A program made the position numbers and the translations under genes. This document shows, in pieces, positions 8,518 to 15,984 of a stretch of 64,000 nt of DNA. A model generated the notes under the pieces. The model had not been told where the DNA came from and did no database searches. It saw nothing but the letters and a program-made list of their open reading frames with translations. The stretch is taken from the NCBI RefSeq assembly GCF_900635955.1, contig NZ_LR134201.1, positions 124,001 to 188,000 of the forward strand, read 5' to 3'. Origin of the DNA: Cedecea lapagei (GTDB taxonomy: Bacteria; Pseudomonadota; Gammaproteobacteria; Enterobacterales; Enterobacteriaceae). The number at the start of each line of letters is the position of its first letter. The first letter of the stretch is position 1.

Positions 8518-9051
8518 ATGAGCACTACTAATCACGACCACCATATTTATGTCCTGATGGGCGTCTCCGGCAGCGGTAAATCCGCCGTTGCCAGCGAAGT
8601 TGCCCATCGGCTGAACGCCGCGTTTCTTGACGGCGATTTCCTGCATCCCCGCAGCAATATCCTGAAAATGGCCTCTGGCGAGCCGCTGAACGACGACGAC
8701 CGCACCCCGTGGCTTAAGGCGTTAAATGACGCCGCGTTTGCGATGCAGCGTACCAACAAAGTTTCGCTGATCGTCTGTTCGGCGCTGAAAAAACACTATC
8801 GCGATCTGCTCCGTGACGGTAACCCGAACCTCTCCTTTATCTATATGAAAGGCGATTTCGGGGTGATCGAAAGCCGTCTGAAGGCCCGCAAAGGCCACTT
8901 CTTTAAAACTCAGATGCTGGTGACCCAGTTCGAAACCCTGGAAGAGCCCCAGGCGGATGAGAAAGACGTACTGGTTGTGGATATCGATCAGCCGCTGGAC
9001 GGCGTTGTCGCCAGCACCCTCGCATTAATCAACAAAGGCAGCGCAGAGTGA
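8518..9051 (+). CDS. gntK: Thermoresistant gluconokinase GntK
   Basis: A 177-residue kinase that phosphorylates gluconate to 6-phosphogluconate with ATP, feeding the Entner-Doudoroff and pentose phosphate pathways. The P-loop GVSGSGKS is at residues 15-22. FLDGDFLHP and the CSALKKHYRD block are typical of the family. The frame is open from 8425, but the ATG at 8518 follows a GGAG site and gives the family N-terminus MSTTNHDHH; upstream codons would run through the GntR operators. Its stop overlaps the gntU GTG start by 4 bp. Confidence 0.96.
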   Translation: MSTTNHDHHIYVLMGVSGSGKSAVASEVAHRLNAAFLDGDFLHPRSNILKMASGEPLNDDDRTPWLKALNDAAFAMQRTNKVSLIVCSALKKHYRDLLRDGNPNLSFIYMKGDFGVIESRLKARKGHFFKTQMLVTQFETLEEPQADEKDVLVVDIDQPLDGVVASTLALINKGSAE

Positions 9052-10388
9052 GTACATTAACGCTTGTTTTAACGGCAGTCGGCTCCGTGCTGTTACTGCT
9101 GTTTTTAGTGATGAAGGCACGTATGCACGCCTTCGTGGCCTTGATGGTGGTTTCTATTGGCGCCGGTTTGTTCTCCGGCATGCCGCTCGACAAAATCGCC
9201 GATACCATGCAGAAGGGCATGGGCGGTACGCTGGGCTTCCTGGCTATTGTGGTCGCGCTTGGCGCCATGTTCGGCAAAATCTTGCATGAAACCGGCGCGG
9301 TGGATCAGATAGCCGTCAAGATGCTGAAATCGTTCGGCCACAGCCGTGCGCACTATGCGATCGGCCTGGCGGGTTTGATTTGTGCGCTACCTCTGTTCTT
9401 TGAGGTGGCCATTGTCCTGCTGATCAGCGTGGCGTTCTCGATGGCGCGCCATACCGGCACCAATCTGGTGAAGCTGGTGATCCCGCTGTTTGCGGGCGTA
9501 GCCGCCGCTGCCGCGTTCCTGTTGCCGGGGCCAGCGCCGATGCTGCTGGCATCGCAAATGCACGCCGACTTTGGCTGGATGATCCTGATTGGCCTGTGCG
9601 CCGCGATCCCGGGCATGATCATTGCCGGGCCGCTGTTCGGGAACTTCATCAGCAAATTTGTTGAGCTGAAAATCCCCGACGATATCTCTGAGCCGCACCT
9701 GGGCGAAGGCAAGCTGCCCTCCTTTGGTTTTAGCCTGTCGTTGATTCTGCTGCCGCTGGTGCTGGTTGGTCTGAAAACGATTGCCGCTCGCTTTACTGCG
9801 CCGGGCTCCTCGCTGTACGAATGGCTCGAGTTCATCGGCCACCCGTTCACCGCGATTCTGGTGGCCTGTCTGGTGGCGATTTATGGCCTGGCTTACCGCC
9901 AGGGAATGGATAAAGAGAAAGTGATGGCGGTGTGCGGCCAGGCGCTGCAGCCAGCGGGCATTATCCTGCTGGTTATCGGTGCCGGTGGCGTGTTCAAACA
10001 GGTGCTGGTTGACTCCGGCGTGGGCCCGGCTCTGGGTGAAGCGCTGACCGGTATGGGCCTGCCTATCGCCATTACCTGCTTCGTGCTGGCGGCGGCGGTA
10101 CGTATTATTCAGGGCTCCGCTACCGTAGCCTGCCTGACAGCCGTTGGCCTGGTGATGCCGGTGATCGAACAGCTGCATTATAACGGCGCGCAGATGGCGG
10201 CGCTGTCTGTCTGTATCGCGGGCGGCTCTATCGTCGTGAGCCACGTGAACGACGCGGGCTTCTGGCTGTTCGGTAAGTTTACCGGCGCATCCGAAGCGCA
10301 GACGCTGAAGACCTGGACGATGATGGAAACCATCCTCGGCACTACCGGGGCGATTGTCGGGATGATTGCCTTCAGCCTGCTGAGCTAA
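9048..10388 (+). CDS. gntU: Low-affinity gluconate transporter GntU (GntP family)
   Basis: A 446-residue inner-membrane gluconate:proton symporter of the GntP family. It is hydrophobic throughout, with about 12-14 membrane segments. The conserved GSATVACLTAVG and SIVVSHVNDAGFW motifs are in the C-terminal half. The start is GTG within the sequence GTGA shared with the gntK stop, as in E. coli. With gntR and gntK it forms the inducible gluconate module. A rho-independent terminator lies just downstream. Confidence 0.96.
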   Translation: MSTLTLVLTAVGSVLLLLFLVMKARMHAFVALMVVSIGAGLFSGMPLDKIADTMQKGMGGTLGFLAIVVALGAMFGKILHETGAVDQIAVKMLKSFGHSRAHYAIGLAGLICALPLFFEVAIVLLISVAFSMARHTGTNLVKLVIPLFAGVAAAAAFLLPGPAPMLLASQMHADFGWMILIGLCAAIPGMIIAGPLFGNFISKFVELKIPDDISEPHLGEGKLPSFGFSLSLILLPLVLVGLKTIAARFTAPGSSLYEWLEFIGHPFTAILVACLVAIYGLAYRQGMDKEKVMAVCGQALQPAGIILLVIGAGGVFKQVLVDSGVGPALGEALTGMGLPIAITCFVLAAAVRIIQGSATVACLTAVGLVMPVIEQLHYNGAQMAALSVCIAGGSIVVSHVNDAGFWLFGKFTGASEAQTLKTWTMMETILGTTGAIVGMIAFSLLS

Positions 10389-10408
10389 AACATTCTGACC
10401 AGAAAAAA

Positions 10409-10437
10409 GGCAGCTCTCATCGGAGGCTGCCTTTTTT
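10409..10437 (+). terminator. Rho-independent terminator after gntU
   Basis: GGCAGC and GCTGCC enclose TCTCATCGGAG and are followed by six T; an A-run on the other side could let it serve both directions. Confidence 0.88.
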
Positions 10438-10450
10438 GTTGCTTCTGATC

Positions 10451-10479
10451 AGGCCCTCTCCCTTTTAGGCAGAGGGCCT
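10451..10479. repeat. Palindromic repeat copy 2 (gntU/yhgN 3' ends)
   Basis: AGGCCCTCT ... AGAGGGCCT with an interior CCCTTTTAGGC, between convergent gntU and yhgN. It is a variant of the CCCTCTCCC family, with a C in place of one G in the right arm. Confidence 0.65.
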
Positions 10480-10483
10480 TGTT

Positions 10484-11077
10484 TTATCCCCGCATCCAGG
10501 CACGGATCCCGTCGAGGAACATCTGGGTGGAAATCATAATCAGCACCAGCCCCATCAGACGCTCGAGGGCGTTAACCCCTTTTTCACCCAGCAGGCGCAG
10601 GAACAGGGATGACTGCAGAAGAATCGCGACGGTACCGCCCCAGGCCAGCATCAGCGCGGCCACCAGATGCCCCATCTGGTTGGGGTACTGGTGCGACAGC
10701 AGCATCAGCGTAGCCAGCAGAGAGGGACCCGCGACCAGCGGAATTGCCAGCGGCACGATAAACGGCTCTTCACCGGCGGGCAGGCCAGACGAACTGCCTT
10801 CCTGGCCCGGGAAAATCATCTTGATGGCGATCAGGAACAGAATAATGCCGCCGGAGATTGAAACGGTTTCCGCTCGCAAATTCAGGAAACCAAGAATTTT
10901 CTCCCCAGCGAACAGGAAGATAAGCATCAGGAGCAGGGCAATCAGCAGTTCGCGGATCATGATGGCCCGGCGACGCTTTGGCTCCGTATGTTTTAGTACC
11001 GACATAAAGATCGGCAGGTTGCCGAGCGGGTCCATAATCAGGATCAGGAGTACCGCTGCGGATATGATTTCAGTCAT
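10484..11077 (-). CDS. yhgN: MarC-family inner-membrane protein YhgN
   Basis: A 197-residue polytopic membrane protein of the MarC family, with about six transmembrane segments. It contains the family's N-terminal LILIMDPLGNLPIF block and the PLAIPLVAGPSLL motif in the middle. Length equals E. coli YhgN. The family's transport substrate is not established. It is divergent from asd, with a 174-bp gap, and converges on gntU. Confidence 0.95.
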   Translation of the reverse strand: MTEIISAAVLLILIMDPLGNLPIFMSVLKHTEPKRRRAIMIRELLIALLLMLIFLFAGEKILGFLNLRAETVSISGGIILFLIAIKMIFPGQEGSSSGLPAGEEPFIVPLAIPLVAGPSLLATLMLLSHQYPNQMGHLVAALMLAWGGTVAILLQSSLFLRLLGEKGVNALERLMGLVLIMISTQMFLDGIRAWMRG

Positions 11078-11251
11078 CTGTTTTCCCCAAAATCTGGCAA
11101 GGTGTTTCTATTAATAAGCTTTGTTTCTGACACGGCGGATATCATTGATTAATTTCACTTGCGACTTTGGCTGCATTTTGTAAGGTGGAGTGATGTTCTG
11201 GCTCACTGCCAGCGCTTACACACGCAATCATCTCTGCAGGATTAAGTCGCT

Positions 11252-12358
11252 ATGAAAAATGTTGGTTTTATTGGCTGGCGCGGTATGGTCGGCTCTGTAC
11301 TCATGCAACGCATGGTGGAAGAGCGCGATTTTGACGCCATTCATCCGGTTTTCTTCTCCACTTCCCAGCTTGGGCAGGCAGCCCCTACATTTGCCGGCAC
11401 GACCGGCGGTACACTGCAGGACGCCTTTGATCTGGAAGCGCTGAAGGCGCTGGATATCATAGTGACCTGCCAGGGCGGCGATTATACCAACGAAATCTAT
11501 CCAAAGCTCCGTGAAAGCGGCTGGCAGGGGTACTGGATTGACGCGGCTTCTTCTCTGCGCATGAAAGATGACGCGATTATCATCCTTGACCCGGTCAACC
11601 AGCACGTGATTCAGGAAGGCCTGAACAAAGGCGTTAAAACCTTCGTTGGCGGTAACTGTACCGTGAGCCTGATGCTGATGTCCCTCGGCGGCCTGTTCGC
11701 TAATGACCTCGTTGACTGGGTGTCCGTTGCCACTTACCAGGCCGCTTCCGGCGGCGGCGCGCGCCATATGCGTGAACTGCTGAACCAGATGGGGCAGCTT
11801 TACGGTGAGGTTTCCACCGAGTTGGCGAACCCGGCTTCGGCAATCCTGGATATCGAACGTAAGGTCACCGAGCTTGGCCGCAGCGGAAAACTGCCGGTGG
11901 ATAACTTTGGCGTGCCGCTGGCCGGCAGCCTGATCCCGTGGATCGACAAGCAGCTCGACAACGGCCAGAGCCGTGAAGAGTGGAAAGGTCAGGCAGAGAC
12001 CAACAAAATCCTGGCCACCTCTTCGGCGATCCCGGTGGACGGTCTGTGCGTGCGCGTGGGCGCGCTGCGCTGCCACAGCCAGGCGTTTACCATCAAGCTG
12101 AAGAAAGATGTTTCCATCCCAACCGTAGAAGAACTGCTGGCCGCACACAATCCGTGGGCGAAAGTGGTGCCAAACGACCGCGAGATCACCATGCGCGAGC
12201 TGACGCCAGCCGCGGTGACCGGCACGCTCTCTACGCCGGTAGGCCGACTGCGTAAGCTGAACATGGGGCCTGAGTATCTCTCCGCGTTCACCGTCGGCGA
12301 TCAGCTGCTGTGGGGCGCCGCCGAACCGTTGCGCAGAATGCTGCGGTCGCTGGCATAG
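11252..12358 (+). CDS. asd: Aspartate-semialdehyde dehydrogenase
   Basis: A 368-residue enzyme that reduces beta-aspartyl phosphate to aspartate semialdehyde with NADPH, a branch-point step for lysine, diaminopimelate, methionine and threonine. The NADP-binding motif GFIGWRGMVGS lies at residues 4-14. The catalytic cysteine is Cys136 in GGNCTVSLM, and the acid/base histidine is His275 in RCHSQAF. It belongs to the gamma-proteobacterial Asd type. The gene appears monocistronic; two copies of a GGGGCCTTGTGGCCCC hairpin follow it. In E. coli glgB would come next, but here accessory genes intervene. I saw no lysine-riboswitch-like structure in the short leader. Confidence 0.97.
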   Translation: MKNVGFIGWRGMVGSVLMQRMVEERDFDAIHPVFFSTSQLGQAAPTFAGTTGGTLQDAFDLEALKALDIIVTCQGGDYTNEIYPKLRESGWQGYWIDAASSLRMKDDAIIILDPVNQHVIQEGLNKGVKTFVGGNCTVSLMLMSLGGLFANDLVDWVSVATYQAASGGGARHMRELLNQMGQLYGEVSTELANPASAILDIERKVTELGRSGKLPVDNFGVPLAGSLIPWIDKQLDNGQSREEWKGQAETNKILATSSAIPVDGLCVRVGALRCHSQAFTIKLKKDVSIPTVEELLAAHNPWAKVVPNDREITMRELTPAAVTGTLSTPVGRLRKLNMGPEYLSAFTVGDQLLWGAAEPLRRMLRSLA

Positions 12359-12375
12359 TTATACGTAGTTACCGG

Positions 12376-12541
12376 AGGGGCCTTGTGGCCCCTCAGTTTG
12401 ATGACAAACACCCGAAAAACGTGGTTTTCGGATGTTTGGGGTAAACCAGAGAACACAATTCATTGTTTTTATTAGACCGAAGTTCGGGCCTTTTAAGGTA
12501 AATGAACTGTGTCAGCAGTCTCAGGGGCCTTGTGGCCCCTC
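12376..12541. repeat. Multi-hairpin intergenic element bounded by 19-bp direct repeats
   Basis: The 19-bp sequence AGGGGCCTTGTGGCCCCTC occurs at 12376-12394 and again, identical, at 12523-12541. Each copy is itself a hairpin; only the second is followed by a T-run. Between them lie a hairpin of AAACA/CCGAAAA with TTTTCGG/TGTTT (12406-12437) and a larger one with ACACAATTCATT (12453-12464) facing AATGAACTGTGT (12501-12512), which encloses CCGAA/TTCGG. It may be a small inserted palindromic element that duplicated the asd terminator, or an unannotated structured RNA. I know of no E. coli counterpart. Confidence 0.6.
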
Positions 12542-12549
12542 TTTTTTTG
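12523..12549 (+). terminator. Rho-independent terminator downstream of asd
   Basis: AGGGGCC and GGCCCCT flank TTGT and are followed by C and seven T. It is the distal of two identical hairpins and would end the asd transcript. Confidence 0.8.
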
Positions 12550-12587
12550 CCTGCCATTTGCTGCTTGTGAGGTAACGCTTAGTCGCA

Positions 12588-13457
12588 CTAGGCGGGCTGG
12601 CGGCTTTTACACTGCGGCCAGACCGGGTAGAACAAAGGCTTGCCGTCCTTCACGCTGCCGTCGTAGCTCAGCAAAAAGCGTTGGGTAGTTGGGCTTAGCA
12701 GAAAATCTGCCAGCGCCCGTGCCCCGGCGCTGTTCACCCCGGGATGACGAAGCGGGTTGGTTTCCATCACGATATAAGGGCGGCGCATCGTCGGGTCACC
12801 GTCAACGAGGATCTCGACGCGCGGATCTGGCGTCCACTTGCCAAGCAGCACCGGCATCCGCCCGGTGATGATATAGGCGTGGCGGTCAGCAATCTGGCTC
12901 AGGATGCCGTGCCCGCCGGGTAAACTGTCTTTCAAAACCCAGTCACCTTCCGGACGCACCCCGGCACGGGCCCACAGGCTGTGCGCCATCTCTCGCGGCC
13001 CGATGCCCTGAAAATCTATCCACGGACTTTTGCTGGCGGCGATTTTCGCCAGCGCCAGCGCGCCGTCTTTCATCCCACGAATACCCGCCGGATCTTCCCT
13101 CGGCCCCCAGATAACCAGATCGTTACGCGTCCACGGTCGCATATGGATCCCGTGGCCGTTGGCAACCAAATCGGTCGTAATATCGCCGGAGTGCATGGTC
13201 AGCAGGTCAACTTTGCCTTCCTCCATCGCCTTTGCAAGCTTTGGCCGCTGGCCTTTTGCCACCACCTCAATACGGTACTCCGGATGCTGCTGCTCGAAGC
13301 GGGCGCTGAGCGTCTGCCAGAGGTTCGAGTACATCATCCCGCCGATCACCGCTACCCGGATGTGCGCAGGCGAGGGTTGGTGTGCACGGGTAATAGAGGG
13401 CGTGAGCAGGGTGGTCAGCAGCAGCGCGCCGCAGAGGGGTTGTCGAAGATTCAACAT
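12588..13457 (-). CDS. TupA-like periplasmic oxyanion-binding protein (putative tungstate/molybdate)
   Basis: A 289-residue exported substrate-binding protein with a signal peptide (cleavage after about SITRA). The fold resembles the TupA-type tungstate/molybdate-binding family: VDLLTMHSGD, the block NDLVIWGPREDPAGI, the central GIGPREMAHSLW region where family members carry anion-contacting residues, and the tail NPLRHPGVNSAGARALADFLLSP. No permease or ATPase gene is adjacent, so it is an orphan binding protein here. It starts 11 bp after the stop of the TonB-dependent receptor gene, behind an AAAGGA site, so the pair is one operon. The ligand is inferred from family resemblance only. The E. 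coli K-12 region lacks this gene. Confidence 0.75.
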   Translation of the reverse strand: MLNLRQPLCGALLLTTLLTPSITRAHQPSPAHIRVAVIGGMMYSNLWQTLSARFEQQHPEYRIEVVAKGQRPKLAKAMEEGKVDLLTMHSGDITTDLVANGHGIHMRPWTRNDLVIWGPREDPAGIRGMKDGALALAKIAASKSPWIDFQGIGPREMAHSLWARAGVRPEGDWVLKDSLPGGHGILSQIADRHAYIITGRMPVLLGKWTPDPRVEILVDGDPTMRRPYIVMETNPLRHPGVNSAGARALADFLLSPTTQRFLLSYDGSVKDGKPLFYPVWPQCKSRQPA

Positions 13458-13468
13458 GGTCGGTTCCT

Positions 13469-15430
13469 TTAAAAATTCATTTTTAACTGCAGCAGGTACT
13501 CGCGGCCTGGGCGCGGAAGGTTCAGCGCCTGGGCATAGTTTTCGTCAAACAGGTTATTGACCGCGATCTGCCAGGTGAGCGGCGCCCACGGCGACGGCCC
13601 GGAGAGGCTGAGGCCCACCAGGGTATAGTTGTCGAGCTTCACCGGCGTTTCGCTCTGGCCCTGGTACTGCACCGAGTCCCAAAAGCTCTCCGCCCTGATT
13701 GAGGCCGAGAGATCAAGCGGCAGGCGGGTGTTCAGCGCCAGCCACGCGCTGTGGGTGGGACGGCCCTGCAGCGCTGAGCGGCTGGTGTCATCGCCTTTGT
13801 TCTCAGCCTTCAGCCACGAGTAGCCCAGGGCCAGATCGGTGCTCTCAGAGATAAAATAGTGAACCCCCGGCTCGATGTTCCAGAATCGGTAGCGATCGAA
13901 ATTAGTGAAACGATCGGTCAGCGCTGATTTTTCTATAGAGTGATAAACATCGCTGACCGAGGCGCTAAGCTTGAGCTGAACGCGGCTCAGTAAAACTTGC
14001 TCGACGCCGACTTCGAAGTAGTGCGAGGTTTCTGGTACCAGCGTGCGGTTGCCGTACTCGATGTCGTACAGCTGGCTGAGATCCGGGAAGCGGATCCGCC
14101 GCGCGGCGGTGGTGAAAAGACGAGTGTCCTGCCAGGGGTACCAGTAGCCCCCTGCCTGTGCGGCGTAGTCTGTACCTCCGGCGCGATCGTTATGATACAG
14201 CGCACCGCTGAGCGTCACTCCAAGCCTGTCATTGGGCTGGAACTGATATTCCGCTACCCACTCCTGCTGGCCGATGCGGTGGCGGTTTTGTTGCGCTGTA
14301 CAGTCGTCGCCGCTGCAGCGCCAGCGGTCTTCCGCGAGGGTGACGCCGTTGGTGAGCGTATGTTCACGGCTCAGCTGGCTTATCCACTGCAGGTTGCTGC
14401 CATAGCTCTCCGTGCGGGTGCGCTGCAGGCGTTCGACAGATTTCGCAAGATACGGATTGTCTCGGGTTTCGTGGCTATACCAGGCGTAGCCGCGCAGGGT
14501 GTTGCTGCCTGCCAGCTGGTGGGAGAACGTGGTTTGTACATCGTAGTGTTCCAGCGGATCGACCCGCATAGTGTTCCACGCCGGGCCGCTACCGCCTCCT
14601 CCGGCTTTCGCGTTACCTTTCCCGCCACCGCCACCGCCACCGCCACCGCCACCGCCCGTGCCGTTGCCGCCCAGCTTATCGGGAACGCCCCAGCTATCGT
14701 GGCGATAGTTGAGGTTGAGCCCCAGGCGAGTAGCTTCGCTGGCCTGCCAGTTGAGAGAGGTGGCGAGGGTGTGATTGCGGTTATCGCTGTTGCTGCGCCG
14801 TCCGTCGCCCTGCTGCCCGATGGGGGTGAAATCTGCCGCCATGGGAAAGCCCTCTTTGCTGTCCCAGGCGTAGCTTGCGGCATAATCCAGCGCCCCGGCG
14901 GCCCCGTGGGTGCTGGCGTTTGCGGTGTAATGCCCGCCGTTGCCCGCGCCGACGGCGAGCGTGCTCTGCGGTTCGCTATCGCCCTGGCGGGTGATGACGT
15001 TAATCACGCCGCCGAAGCCGCCGGACCCGTACAGCAGTGAGCCGGAACCGCCTTTGATGATATCGATGCGTTCAATCATCCCTGCCGGGATGAGCTGCGG
15101 ATCAAACTGGCTATTCCACGCGCTGTTTTGCGGTACGCCGTTGACCAGAAAGGTGATGTCCCGCGACTTATAGCCACGAATATCAAGCTGTGGTACGCCC
15201 TGGCCGCCGTAGCGAAGTTGAATGCCCGGCACATGCTGCAGGGCATCGGCCACCGTCAGGCTACCCTGTTGCTCCATCGTTTCACGGCTCACCGAGACCA
15301 GGGAGGACGTTTGCTGCTGTACGTTGCGGCTGTCGCCCGTCACCACGATAACGTCTTCGACATCCGAAAGTGCGGCGAGAGAGAGCGGCGTAAAGAGGCA
15401 AAGTGCCAGGGGTGATAAAACAGTACGCAT
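13469..15430 (-). CDS. TonB-dependent outer-membrane receptor with polyglycine loop
   Basis: A 653-residue TonB-dependent outer-membrane transporter. After a signal peptide (MRTVLSPLALCLFTPLSLAA) comes a likely TonB box (EDVIVVTG) and the plug domain: VADALQHVPGIQLRYGG, LDIRGY, IERIDIIKGGSGSLLYGSGGFGGVINVIT. The rest is beta-barrel, ending in the usual aromatic residue (LKMNF). A run of twelve glycines encoded by a hexanucleotide repeat sits at about residues 259-270, in an early barrel loop. The frame stays open 85 codons upstream, but the ATG at 15430 follows AAGG at good spacing and begins the signal peptide. It is co-transcribed with the TupA-like gene, suggesting import of an oxyanion or its complex; the substrate is not proven. 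Confidence 0.85.
   Translation of the reverse strand: MRTVLSPLALCLFTPLSLAALSDVEDVIVVTGDSRNVQQQTSSLVSVSRETMEQQGSLTVADALQHVPGIQLRYGGQGVPQLDIRGYKSRDITFLVNGVPQNSAWNSQFDPQLIPAGMIERIDIIKGGSGSLLYGSGGFGGVINVITRQGDSEPQSTLAVGAGNGGHYTANASTHGAAGALDYAASYAWDSKEGFPMAADFTPIGQQGDGRRSNSDNRNHTLATSLNWQASEATRLGLNLNYRHDSWGVPDKLGGNGTGGGGGGGGGGGGKGNAKAGGGGSGPAWNTMRVDPLEHYDVQTTFSHQLAGSNTLRGYAWYSHETRDNPYLAKSVERLQRTRTESYGSNLQWISQLSREHTLTNGVTLAEDRWRCSGDDCTAQQNRHRIGQQEWVAEYQFQPNDRLGVTLSGALYHNDRAGGTDYAAQAGGYWYPWQDTRLFTTAARRIRFPDLSQLYDIEYGNRTLVPETSHYFEVGVEQVLLSRVQLKLSASVSDVYHSIEKSALTDRFTNFDRYRFWNIEPGVHYFISESTDLALGYSWLKAENKGDDTSRSALQGRPTHSAWLALNTRLPLDLSASIRAESFWDSVQYQGQSETPVKLDNYTLVGLSLSGPSPWAPLTWQIAVNNLFDENYAQALNLPRPGREYLLQLKMNF
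14621..14656 (-). repeat. Hexanucleotide tandem repeat coding for polyglycine
   Basis: On the plus strand CCACCG is repeated in tandem for about 36 bp (GGCGGT units on the coding strand). It encodes an uninterrupted glycine tract inside the TonB-dependent receptor. Unit gain or loss would change loop length by two residues without breaking the frame. Confidence 0.85.
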
Positions 15431-15599
15431 TGGGAAAACCTTTATTTTTATAGTGTTAGGGATGTGAGGTGCAGCGTGAACAGTTAAAGGGAAAAGCGCT
15501 GAAGCGTTTTTGATGCGGGTCATGCCATCGCTATATAGTTGTTGATATAGCGGTTTCGAATGGTGGTTTTGCGATCTGTATTGCGGGAATAGATATTGT

Positions 15600-15709
15600 T
15601 GCAGCCGGTAGGCAGGAGTATCTTTTCTGTACACCCGCACAATCAGACGTCGGGATGGAACTCCCGCAAAGTCCACTGGCGACATGCAACCAATGACCGG
15701 AGGTTGCCA
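15600..15709 (+). ncRNA. Structured segment resembling P4-phage Ash/C4-type leader RNA
   Basis: Within the 554-bp gap between the receptor gene and glgB. CGGGA-TGGAAC-TCCCG (about 15650-15665) is followed by two mutually exclusive hairpins. CACTGG pairs with CCAATG (about 15674-15695), or GCAACC pairs with GGTTGC (about 15686-15706). The second would tie up the GGAGG ribosome site before a small ORF. One frame reads SVHPHNQTSGW, which I associate from memory with Ash-family phage proteins and C4-type antisense RNA loci. The identification is tentative; strand and ends are not settled. Confidence 0.35.
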
Positions 15710-15820
15710 ATGCTACTGATTCTGTTCTTCCTGAAAAACTCACTATCCCATCCGATGCTAAAACACAGCGCCGCAATATGGGGTAAAACAACGTTATTAA
15801 GATATTTCACGAGGAGTTAA
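15710..15820 (+). CDS. Possible small hydrophobic peptide downstream of the Ash/C4-like leader
   Basis: A 36-codon ORF (MLLILFFLKNSLSHPM...) whose ATG is placed 6 bp after a GGAGG sequence that takes part in the hairpin described for 15600-15709. The first eight residues are strongly hydrophobic. I do not recognise the peptide. The good ribosome site and the potential for its masking are the only support; it could equally be a chance ORF in a decayed phage remnant. Confidence 0.25.
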   Translation: MLLILFFLKNSLSHPMLKHSAAIWGKTTLLRYFTRS

Positions 15821-15984
15821 TAAAGCGTTGGCTATGCTTAAGTCAGCACGCGTCTGCGTTTTGGCGAGTATTGGGCGAACCGGCTTACAGGAGTTAAGCG
15901 CCGTTCGTCAGGTCAATGATAAGTGTCGTACCTGCGCGGCGGCGTAGCGGGGGGCGTTGGCGGCACATAAAAAAGGAAAATACC

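Noticed and set aside
11078..11251. Lysine riboswitch before asd
   Set aside because: The 174-bp gap is shared with the divergent yhgN and shows no multi-stem structure or conserved lysine-box sequence.
12981..15040. Long open frames on the plus strand opposite the TupA-like and TonB genes
   Set aside because: They are antisense shadows in GC-rich DNA with no ribosome sites and no recognisable domains, while the minus-strand genes have signal peptides and clear families.
15431..15685. In-frame 85-codon N-terminal extension of the TonB-dependent receptor
   Set aside because: A signal peptide must be at the N-terminus, and the ATG at 15430 has a ribosome site and begins one. The upstream codons run through the structured, phage-like segment.
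15600..15730. Molybdenum-cofactor or cobalamin riboswitch upstream of the receptor gene (minus strand)
   Set aside because: Attractive given the neighbours, and the minus strand does fold, but I could not match the conserved boxes of either riboswitch. The plus-strand phage-like reading fits better. A covariance search is needed to decide.
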